Source: Anisus vortex
Taxonomy: Eukaryota; Mollusca; Gastropoda; Planorbidae
Assembly: GCA_949126835.1 (NCBI GenBank)
Contig: OX421497.1
Location: forward strand, 41,438,226-41,502,225
Reading direction: 5' to 3'
Length of the DNA: 64,000 nt
Shown here: in pieces, positions 12,401 through 24,800 of the stretch
Layout: each line of letters starts with the position of its first letter
How positions within the stretch are numbered: the stretch's first letter is position 1
Translations under genes and position numbers: made by a program
Notes under the pieces: model-generated
The model's database searches: none
Told to the model about the DNA's origin: nothing
Seen by the model: the letters and a program-made list of their open reading frames with translations, nothing else

Positions 12401-15400
12401 CACCCTTATAGTGGTCCAACATAGAGATATTACTCACCCTTATAGTGGTCCAACATAGAGATATTACTCACCCTTATAGTGGTCCAACATAGAGATATTA
12501 CTCACCCTTATAGTGGTCCAACATAGAGATATTACTCACCCTTATAGTGGTCCAACATAGAGATATTACTCACCCTTATAGTGGTCCAACATAGAGATAT
12601 TACTCACCCTTATAAAGAAGTCAAACATAGAGATATTACTCCCCCTTATAGTGAAGTCCAACATAGAGATATTACTCCCCCATATGGTGAAGTCCAACAT
12701 AGAGATATTACTCCCCCTTATAGTGAATTCCAACAAAGAGATATTACTCCCCCTTATAGTGAAGTCCAACATAGACATATTACTCCCCCTTATAGTGAAG
12801 TCCAACATAGACATATTACTCCCCCTTATAGTGAAGTCCAACATAGAGATATTACTCCCCCTTATAGTGAAGTCCAACATAGACATATTACTCCCACTTA
12901 TAGTGAAGTCCAACATAGACATATTACTCCCACTTATAGTGAAGTCCAACATAGAGATATTACTCCCCCTTATAGTGAAGTCCAACATAGAGATATTACT
13001 CCCCCTTATAGTGAAGTCCAACACAGAGATATTACTCCCCCTTATAGTGAAGTCCAACATAGAGATATTACTCCCCCTTATAGTGAAGTCCAACAAAGAG
13101 ATATTACTCCCCCTTATAGTGAAGTCCAACATAGAGATATTACTCCCCCTTATAGTGAAGTCCAACATAGAGATATTACTCCCCCTTATAGTGAAGTCCA
13201 ACAAAGAGATATTACTCCCCCTTATAGTGAAGTCCAACATAGCGATATTACTCCCCCTTATAGTGAAGTCCAACATAGAGATATTACTCCCCCTTATAAT
13301 GAAGTCCAACAAAGAGATATTACTCCCCCTTATAGTGAAGTCCAACATAGAGATATTACTCCCCCATATAGTAAAGTCCAACATAGACATATTACTCCCC
13401 CTTATAGTGAAGTCCAACATAGACATATTACTCCCCCTTATAGTGAAGTCCAACATAGAGATATTACTCCCCCTTATAGTGAAGTCCAACATAGAGATAT
13501 TACTCCCCCTTATAGTGAAGTCCAACATAGAGATATTACTCCCCCTTATAGTGAAGTCCAACATAGAGATATTACTCCCCCTTATAGTGAAGTCCAACAT
13601 AGAGATATTACTCCCCCTTATGGTGAAGTCCAACATAGAGATATTACTCCCCCTTATGGTGAAGTCCAACATAGAGATATTACTCCACCCTTATGGTGAA
13701 GTTCAACATAGAGATATTACTCCCCCTTATGGTGAAGTCCAACATAGAGATATTACTCCCCCTTATGGTGAAGTCCAACATAGAGATATTACTCCCCCTT
13801 ATGGTGAAGTCCAACATAGAGATATTACTCCCCCTTATGGTGAAGTCCAACATAGAGATATTACTCCCCCTTATAGTGGTCCAACATAGAGATATTACTC
13901 ACCCTTATAGTGGTCCAACATAGAGATATTACTCCCCCTTATAGTGAAGTCCAACATAGAGATATTACTCCCCCTTATAGTGAAGTCCAACATAGAGATA
14001 TTACTCCCCCTTATAGTGAAGTCCAACATAGAGATATTACTCCCCCTTATAGTGAAGTCCAACAAAGAGATATTACTCCCCCTTATAGTGAAGTCCAACA
14101 TAGAGATATTACTCCCCCTTATAGTGAAGTCCAACATAGAGATATTACTCCCCCTTATAGTGAAGTCCAACATAGAGATATTACTCCCCCTTATAGTGAA
14201 GTCCAACATAGAGATATTACTCCCCCTTATAGTGAAGTCCAACATAGAGATATTACTCCCCCTTATAGTGAAGTCCAACATAGACATATTACTCCCCCTT
14301 ATAGTGATGTACAACATAGAGATATTACTCCCCCTTATAGTGAAGTCCAACATAGAGATATTACTCCCCCTTATAGTGAAGTCCAACATAGAGATATTAC
14401 TCCCCCTTATAGTGAAGTCCAACATAGAGATATTACTCCCCCTTATAGTGAAGTCCAACATAGAGATATTACTCCCCCTTATGGTGAAGTCCAACATAGA
14501 GATATTACTCCCCCTTATGGTGAAGTCCAACATAGAGATATTACTCCCCCTTATGGTGAAGTCCAACATAGAGATATTACTCCCCCTTATAGTGAAGTCC
14601 AACATAGAGATATTACTCCCCCTTATAGTGAAGTCCAACATAGAGATATTACTCCCCCTTATAGTGAAGTCCAACATAGAGATATTACTCCCCCTTATAG
14701 TGAAGTCCAACATAGAGATATTACTCCCCCTTATAGTGAAGTCCAACATAGAGATATTACTCCCCCTTATAGTGAAGTCCAACATAGACATATTACTCCC
14801 CCTTATAGTGAAGTCCAACATAGACATATTACTCCCCCTTATAGTGAAGTCCAACATAGAGATATTACTCCCCCTTATAGTGAAGTCCAACATAGAGATA
14901 TTACTCCCCCTTATAGTGAAGTCCAACATAGAGATATTACTCCCCCTTATGGTGAAGTCCAACATAGAGATATTACTCCCCCTTATGGTGAAGTCCAACA
15001 TAGAGATATTACTCCCCCTTATGGTGAAGTCCAACATAGAGATATTACTCCCCCTTATGGTGAAGTCCAACATAGAGATATTACTCCCCCTTATGGTGAA
15101 GTCCAACATAGAGATATTACTCCCCCTTATGGTGAAGTCCAACATAGAGATATTACTCCCCCTTATGGTGAAGTCCAACATAGAGATATTACTCCCCCTT
15201 ATGGTGAAGTCCAACATAGAGATATTACTCCCCCTTATGGTGAAGTCCAACATAGAGATATTACTCCCCCTTATGGTGAAGTCCAACATAGAGATATTAC
15301 TCCCCCTATTAGTGAAGTCCAATATAGAGATATTACTCACCCTTATAGTGGTCCAACATAGAGATATTACTCCCCCTTATAGTGGTCCAACATAGAGATA

Positions 15401-15822
15401 TTACTCCCCCTTATAGTGAAGTCCAACATAGAGATATTACTCCCCCTTATAGTGAAGTCCAACATAGAGATATTACTCCCCCTTATAGTGAATGGTTAAA
15501 GGGAAAAGAAAATACGTACATACGTCTTTCTTATAACTGAAAAGTTTTAAAGACGTGCCTTCTAGTTAGAAGATTATTGCGTCCAATAGGCCCAAAACTA
15601 CTGCAGGGCGGAAAGGTATCTGTCGGCGACAGGGATAGAACCCGCGATGTGTCGGTTGACAGTTCGGTGAACTAGACGCAGGATATTCCGGAAAAAATTG
15701 TACGCCTACAGGTTCTACTTTTCTTGCTGTCTTTGTGTGACGTAACTGATACATCTTTATATATGTGTATGTAGCCTACATAAGTATATATTTATACACT
15801 TATATATATTATATGTTATATG

Positions 15823-15893
<71 letters not shown>

Positions 15894-18800
15894 CTTATGT
15901 TTACATTGTATTATTCGTAATACTATTCATTCGACTTTGCGACTCCCGAAAACGTGTGGCCGGAAAATGGAATTAAACTAATATTTCAAATTCGAGTAAA
16001 GCTTGGCTTTTTATTCAAATCTAGGGCAGCAATTTTTTACTCACACGTTCACTATTGAAGCTCTAGGCACACACAAACTTTTCATCTGATTTCTTTACAT
16101 AAGATAAAAAACAACTTAAGTTAATCAATTGTGTGTTTTTATTGTGTGTTTTTTTTTACAACCTAGCAGAGTTAGCCTAAATATGCACCTGTGCAGATAA
16201 AAAAACACAACTAATCGCTGCCACACAACGAAAGTTTCCGTTTTGAAAAAAAACAAACATTTTTTTAACAGTGTAAGATTGACTTTGAACAAAACATGGC
16301 ATTAACAAACTTTACTAAGAAAGAAAAAAAGTTGAGAGAAATTCTCAAAGGTGTTTTAAAGGAAAGAGCCACGAACAGAACTTGAAGGGGGGGAAATGGT
16401 TTTGGTTTTAAGCATATAACTATAACCGTTTTTGTTTACAGGTAATTCTAATTAAAAACATTCTGCGTACACGTTTATACCTTTGTTGTGATGCTATTCA
16501 CACTCACGTCATGCACGCGTGGTTGTGTCAATAGCCTTTTGATCTGTTTTTTTTTTCTAAGGTCGGTGTTCTGGTTGCGAAGTCGCTGGGTGCGAGATAA
16601 TAATAATAATGGAAATTTGTATAGCGCGTCTATTCATGCTATTAAATTTAGCACGCTCAGTGCGCTCTTGGTGTGAATTGCAAGGGCAGTTGCAAGCCTA
16701 TTAGTATGTAGGATGGAGAAATTATCCACATGGCGGGAAATCGTACTGGAATTCCGATGGCAGTGCATGGTCATTTGAACCGGCGAGACGAAAAATGAAT
16801 TAACCATGACGCAAATTTGAATGAAGGAGAAACATTGACAAGTCTTAACGATTAGGCATGCATGGTGAACCTAAAAGTTTGATATATTCCAGCACTTCCG
16901 GTCCTATTCGTTTATTTACTAACACAACATGCACTGCGTTCCTGGTTGTAAGAAAAGATGTAGGGGGTAAAAATCATTTCCGAAATATGTTGCCGATAGA
17001 AAACGATTGATTTTGAACGTCAGACGTGAAGAATCCCTCATTTTGAATCTAAGATATTTTAAAAGTTCATTTAAATATTATTGCCGGAAGTAAACCGGAA
17101 GTACATGCATGCATTGACATCTGACCTAAGCTTATATAGTTTAGTTTAGATAGGCTAGTTCTAAAAAAAAAATGTAATTAAACTTAACGCGATTAACACG
17201 TCGATTATTAATTATCGCATAATCACATTTGATGTTAAAAACGGACTCCTCGTAACTAGTCTAATCTGTGTAGCTAGACTTGAAAAACTTTAACGTTTGT
17301 TGTCAGAAATAAACCGGAAGTTCACGTCTGCATTGAACTCAAAATGTCAGGCCCCATTAAGACTTGTCAATAAGCTTTCATTCAGGCAAAAAAAATATAT
17401 AATTTTTCAAGATTCTCCCAAACTCGACTTGACACATTGAAAATGGGGGAAGGAATCTAATTACTTTAAAATAAAAAGGAATGTGTCGTCCACATTATAG
17501 GTCACGAGGTAAAAAAAATAGGAATTTCCTATTATTTAGAAAGACAAGACATGACTAGATAGAGTAGGGTGGTTGATGACCAAAGATGATGACTATTCTA
17601 TTTAATAACTAGTTAGTCATGGGCGTTAACGTTAAAAGTGAAGGAATTAAAAGGGTGGGTAATCGGACCACCCAATGCTCTTTTTGTTTTGGGTGCTACA
17701 TAAATAAGTAACAAGTTGGGATAATTCTCCCAAAGGAAATACTATTTAGATAGATGTGCACCCACTCTACTAGTCTAGCCAAGTTGAAGTTGTCGCCCAT
17801 GTAACTCACCTATTTTTTCTTCTATCTCCAACTCTGCAGACTTGCTCCATCAAGTTCGCCAGCTACGTCTACCACGGCGACCACCTGAACATCACCTTCT
17901 TCGGCGGCTCGCCAGGGGTCGCATTCGACGTCAGCGAGTACAGCAGCAACACCAATTGGTTCATGGTGGAACACAGGTGCGGCCCGGGAAGGGGGGGGGT
18001 AGGCCCGTCCTGTCTTGCATGGGGAATTGTGGAGAATTGAGTGGGTGGGTTGGAGAATACAGGTGTAGCATCCCCCACCATGGACACTCCTATATAGGCG
18101 ATAACTTGTTTATGACGATATCAACGAAACCCAGGGCTGTGTTTATCTTGCAGCAGATGTTCTTAATCTGTTTCCAAGTGTCTTGAGTTTATCTTTTAAG
18201 CTGCGGGAAATTGAATGTATCATTGGCATATAGATGGTAATATGTGTAGCGTTGAATTTATCACCCGGGAAACAGATGTTAACATGTGTAGCGTTGAATT
18301 TATCACCCGGGAAACAGATGTTAACATGTGTAGCGTTGAACTTATCACCGGGAAAAAGATGTTAACTGGTGTATAGTTAACATGTGTAGCGTTGAATTCA
18401 ATATTTTATTGAGTGGACTAAACGATTCTCTATCTGCAGTGAGCTTCTCATGTACTTTGAGTTTTATGTTGCTCCTTTTAGAACTTTGCGTAGTAATTTG
18501 TGTGTGCTGTTGTTATTATTACTTTGCTGACTTGTATTTTTACTGCTGCATTTTTTTGGCTAGTTTTTACTTCTACATTTTTGGCTTGTTTTTTTACTGC
18601 TACATTTTTGGCTTGTTTTTTTTTACTGATATATTTTTTGGCTTGTTATTTTCCTTCTGCATTTTTAGCTTGTTTTTTTTTACTGATATATTTTTTGGCT
18701 TGTTTTTTCCTGCTGCATTTTTAGCTTTTTTTGTCTACTGCTACATTTTTTGCTTGTTTTTTTTACTGATTTTTTTTTGGCTTGTTATTTTCCTGCTGCA

Positions 18801-21800
18801 TTTTTAGCTTTTTTTTTTTACTGATACATTTTTTGGCTTGTTTTACTGCTACTTTGCTGGTTTGTCTTGACCGTTTGCAGAGTTACATATTAAAGACGTT
18901 TTCTAACAGAAAGTTACCACTCTAACACAAGTAAATATAACAAAATGGCAACAACACAAAAAGTGGGACCACTTAACGAATCTTAAGAGTGACCAAATAA
19001 AACTGACACCAATACTTGACCCCCCCCCCCCCCACTTCTCTTTAAGTGAGAAAACGAGCCGAGATTTTTTTCTTTACGGTTCGGAGAACGAACTCTGCTG
19101 TCTCTCTCGCGAAACTGACACCAGACTTGAAACTCCTTTATTGTATTTGTAACTGGGATCAATGTTCCCCATTTCAGTTCTTGATAACATTAACTGATCT
19201 GGAAGTCAGTGGAAGTCAGTCTATTTATTCTGGTTTACAATAAAACTGGTAAAACAGACTACGGGTATATAGGAAGTTGTGGGCCCTTTATTTTTAAGCT
19301 TATATTTTTGTTGTTGAGTTTTCTTTGAGTGTTTGGGGACCAATCATTGTGATTTATAAAGTGCCATTTAAAACAATTCCTTTTAGTACATTTCGTTTCC
19401 TTGGCTCAGATTATATGTTATGGAGAGTTGATACAAACTTTCACATTTATTGACATTAACTGCAAACCATTAAATTTAGAGTTAGTTATATTTTCTTTTT
19501 AATTGTCCTCTGAGTATTCTGCGTCTAGTTAGTTGTTTTTTTTTTGTTTGTTTTTTTCAAAAAGTCGCTCAATTTTCATTTTCCCTAACAGTATCGTCAA
19601 TTTTGATACGATGGCGTAACTATTTTTACATTGAAAGTAGTGCAAATAAAAAGCCTTGACAAAATCTTATGCGCGTCTGCGCTTGACGATAGCTGTAAAA
19701 TTCGTAGGCCTATTTGCATTTGTATCAACGTGCCCCAAGGTACCCTACTATCCCTAGTAAAGATCTTGCATGACTTAATCTTACTCGTCCCAATTAGAAC
19801 ATAAGGAACAATATACTTTTTCATCTGATTGGTCCCCAGTGCCGCCATACACGTCATCAAGCACGCCTGCTGTCACGAGCCGTATCCCAACATGCAGTTC
19901 GACGTCAGGCTGAAGCGGAACCCGGGCTACTTCGTTCACGCCTACATCCTGCCCGCCCTGATGCTGGGCATGCTGGTTCCGGTCAGCCTTCTGCTGCCGC
20001 CAGAATCCAGAGAGAGGCTCACAATAGGTCAGTCACGAGTCGGGGAATAGCAGAAGATTATGAATTACAAAAATAAATAATTAAATCAACTATAAGACCT
20101 GTGTTCATCATAATAAAAAAAAAACAATTTACAAAAAAAAAGTCAATCAGATCATATCATTAAAATTAGTATTAACTTTAGGGGCCGTCCATAATTGTCG
20201 TTAAGCAATTTTTTTAACCCCCCTCCTCATTGTCAGAAGTCGTCACAATCCCTTTCAATATGACGGCTGGCCCTGCGGTTAGTTCACCGCACTGTCAACC
20301 GACACATCGCGGGTTCTATCCCGGCCACCGACCGATCCCTGTCGCCCTGCAGGAGTCTTGGGCCTAGTGGACGTAATAATCTTCTACCCAGAAGGAACGT
20401 CTGTAAAACTTATAAACTTATAAAAAAGCTCGATCCCAGTTAAAAATGATACGCTCTTTCTTTGTAAACTAAGTTTATATTACGTAGGTTTGTCATGTCT
20501 TAGAAATATTATTATTAAGAAAACGTAGCCCGCCAAATTGCATTCTTGCACTTTTGGTTAAACTACTTCTCTTTCCGCCTAACTCAGACCACGGGATGTC
20601 CACGGCTTTCATCAAATCGACATATTTTTTTGTTTGAAAATATTATATGCACATAGATCTAATATTAGATCTATATGATATTCTTTATTTTAAATCACAG
20701 GATCCACAGTGGTGCTGGCCCTGACCTTCCTGAGCACGAGCCTTAGTGACGTCATACCCCTGGCTCACAACCAGCTGCCGACACTGTGTGAGTGAGGTGT
20801 TGCAGACGTAACTATTGCAATGGGGGTCGGGGTGGTGAGGGGGGATGGGAGGAGAGTAATAAGCGGAAGCGGGGAAATTAGCCAATAGAGAATTTTTAAT
20901 CACGTGATTGTGGACGCGGGAATAGAGATGCGGGGAAAAGATAAAACTGGACGTTTATTTCATAATCAGGGGCAAGGCCACGGGAAGGGGAATGGAAAAA
21001 GAAAGTTCAATATTATTTTTAAATATGTAGACTATTAAATTCGCGAATATTTTTGTAAATATTTTTGAATTAAAAGTTCAGCACTTGCGCTCTGCAAAGG
21101 GCAGGAGAAAGTCACCCACTGCTTAGCCCGCTGCTTGTAACTCAACAGCCGAAAAGGCTCATACGGGAATCTAAACTGGTTTATGTGGCTAGTAGAGGAG
21201 TTTACCAGACGTGAAGCCCACGTCTCTTTACGTGAGAACAGAAACCGATATTAGGGTAGACTGGGGCAGCCAGCCTCCTCTAAGGCAGATTTGTAATTTT
21301 TTGAAAATGGTGTGATATATTATAAATTTTTTCACCTAATATGATTGACTTTTATACGTACTAACACTTATACTACCACAGGAGACATTGTTATTACCCT
21401 TTGGTGAAATATTTCAAATACAATTTTTTTTTAAAGGGGCAACTTACCCCGTGCATGAGGCAGAAGGCCCCTTGTCTAGGAATCTTAGGCATCTTACTCC
21501 ATAGGTATTTTTGAAGATATTCTTAGATATAGATGTATAGACAAATGCAAACTTAAAATTAAACAACAATAACTAATAACATCAACTTAACCATAACACA
21601 TCTTTATTTTTATTTTCTAATAATAGAAATAGATCTAGCAAAAAATCATTGTGCAGTTAATGCTTTTGACATAGCCTCCGTACTATAGTGTCCTCTTGAT
21701 GTCCTTCGAATGTATTTACAAAACATCTGTAGAAAGATCACATTTAAAATAAAATGTTTAAGAACGGAATTGTTAAATGTTAGAAAAATTAACAACATAT

Positions 21801-24800
21801 TACTTAATATTAGGATATATAGGCCCTATTTAATATACCGGTAATTTAGGTTTTCCCCTTTAAAACTAAACTAATTCTTATATTTATATTATCTACTATA
21901 TCACCTGCTACCTACTAAATTCTAAATCTAATAAATATAAAAATATAAACTAAGGTAATAAATTGTAATTAAAATATACTTCTAAACCATAGGTTCTCAA
22001 CGGGGGCGATATCGCCCCCCGGGGGGCGGTGAGAAGCTTTAAGGGGGCGCTGACGTCCACGGGGGCGATTGGGGGCGGTGAAAGGCATGTGGGCAGTACA
22101 AACGTACATGATATAATTTGAACCCCTCAGCTATTTGAATCGATTAGTTTATGGATGAAATTTGATGTAAATGCCAGTGCTGCTAAATATCTGATATCCC
22201 CCAACAGTAGACCTACATTTTATTGTAAGCTTATTAATAAGAAATAGTAATCGCAGTGACTTTTCGATGAAGTAGGGATCAGTATTTGGCAAATATGATG
22301 TGCGGCCAGCTGGTCCAGAGGTTGGTTTACTGGACTGCCAACTCTGCTGACCGATAACTGTGGCCCTAACATCTACTAATATTAATGATATTTTGATCTG
22401 TATTACCGAGATGTCGTAAATGTGTTTTAAACTGTTGTGATTTGGCAACATTGAATTATAGCGGTATAGATAAGTAGTAATCATACAAACTGGGTAGCTA
22501 TTGTAATGCTTGAAAATATACATATAAATTCTTTAGTCATATAATATGTATATAATTTTCAAATACTTTTTACAGTTTGATCATTTCAAAGTTATAAATT
22601 GTAAACCATTTATGTTTTATATAAGAAAAAAAAAACATAAATATTAGCTCAAATAAAACGGGCTAATTATCTCCCTTTAATAAAAAAATGTTTCCAAATT
22701 TGATTCAATAGTGATGCCGAACAACTTATGTTTTGTAATACATGTATAACAAATATTACTGATTATTAGACCTAAGGCTTTTGCAGCCGAAATTGAAACA
22801 AAAATAGACAAATTGCTAGCAATCGGTGCTAGCAACACACCAGGCAAACGAGTCCCATTAATATTTATTTATTTAAACCTTTTGTTTAGGCAATTTTTTT
22901 ATCCATTAATTCTTACAATATGTTTGTTTCCTTTTCAGTTTTTTAAAAGATAATAAATCACACAAAAAGTCTAGTCTGCCTAAAAAATTGCGGAAACTAT
23001 AGTCCGGACGGGCGGAAAGGGTGGGTGGGAGTGGGCGCTAAAAAAAAAGTTGAGGGGGGCGGTGAGCGGAAACAAATTGTAAAAGGGGGCGGTGAGCCGA
23101 AAAAGGTTGAGAACCTATGTTCTAAACAATTGTTTTTCCAATAAACGCAATAGCTAATTAATGTAAAACAAACAAACATTTGGTTTCATATAGGCCTACA
23201 CATTTTATAAAAGGAAAAATGGCGGCGGAGACAGGGGCATCTTGCCCCAAGCCAATGGGAGCGTTTTACCTCCAACATGGGTGTTCTGCTTTTATGTTTA
23301 TTACGTAACACTGAGGGATAACTAAATGATTCTAGATATTAGTTAAGAATGAAAATTAATTAACCTTTATAGATATGTAATTTCAAACAGCACATGTTCT
23401 TTCTAGAATTTTTTACTTGATTAACACAATATGCAGAAAACTATAAGATTGAGTACACTTTACGATTTTTTTTAATAACTCGAAAATTGTTCAAGTTAAA
23501 AGCGCCAATTTGCACACGGTGAAGTTAAATAGGTCAATAAACATATACAAGACGATTCCACTTTTAAAAATACATTAGGGGTCTCAGGATATGGGGGGGG
23601 GGGGCGTTTTACCTCCAAGGGGCGTTCTGCCTCAGTCTACCCTACTCCCTAAGGCCTCGAGAACGAACTCTGCTGTACCTCGCAGCATATATTATATTAT
23701 ATACAAGCTACATTGCCCGGCGTTGCCCGGGTGAAAGAAAAAATCAGGACTATACAAGATGCAGATAAAAAATTTATAAATTACAGTTAGTTATTAAAAG
23801 AAAGCTATAAATCTAATATTTAAATTCTTTTTTTTTAATGAAGACTTTTAGGACAGTAATTTAAAATAAATATTGTCATCGGGTAAAAAAAATAGGCAAG
23901 TCTTTTTATTAAACAAAAATCTAAATTGACCGTCGATTTACAATGTCTTTAGTTTTTAAAAGTTTGAAAACAAAAATTGTATTAAAAAAAAGTATAGTCT
24001 AATAGGAGAAACGAATCAGGGTCGCCCGCATAGCAGTCCGCTACGTTAACCACTGAGCTATCGAAGACACATGTTTAATATGAAAAATTATTAGACAGTA
24101 TATAGGCCTAGGCCTAAATAGGGCAGTGACACAAATTCACGTGTTTTCAAATTGACCAATGGGGATCCGTGGGGGACACAAACACGATCTTTATATATAT
24201 ATAGAGAGAGATATATATATTATGTATATCACCATGAAGGTTCGGTACGAATGGTTGACTGTTCCCATCCACTCTCCACTCTGCGCCCCAGCCGTCTAGA
24301 CACCGTGGATCAAGGTGGGGGGCCTAAGCCAACTAAAGTAAGCCCCTAGCTGACAGTGCCGAGTGCGGAACTATTCGTGACTAATCGTGACAGTTACATT
24401 TGGCCATTTTAGAGGTTTGCTGCACACCTCGGCCATTTGGCAAACCCGATCGATGTATTTAGCATCATTGTTTTTGCCTCAACATACATTTCAATAAAGG
24501 GTTAAACTTATGATATTTAATATTTAATTAACTTCTGCCGGAGAAATGTTGTAGCGAAAACATCAACAAATATTCAAATTCAACCAAGAAAAACGTTTCT
24601 TGTTATAATAATTAAATTAAATTCAACGAATCAACCAAAATAAGTCAAACAGAAGCCTTAAATTATTGCTTAGCTTAACTTTTTTTTTTGGCAAAACACT
24701 ATGGCGGATAAGTACTTCCGGTTACAGATAAATGCACTTGCACACATTCTAATTGTTTTCTTTTTTATGATTACTAGAATGACTTTACCAATACAAAATG

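Noticed and set aside
11770..13000. CRISPR-like array
   Set aside because: Units are contiguous tandem copies without unique spacers, in a eukaryotic intron.
12566..15395. Open frames of 370-480 codons on both strands in the 36-bp array
   Set aside because: They exist because the repeat length is a multiple of three and the unit lacks stops. Overlapping frames, amino-acid-changing variants and position inside a receptor intron argue against genes.
18382..18807. 141-codon hydrophobic frame resembling a membrane protein
   Set aside because: It is produced by a T-rich tandem repeat inside a receptor intron.
24012..24070. Functional tRNA gene on the minus strand
   Set aside because: The A-box-like part is good but the B box and acceptor stem are degenerate, so it is part of a dispersed repeat.
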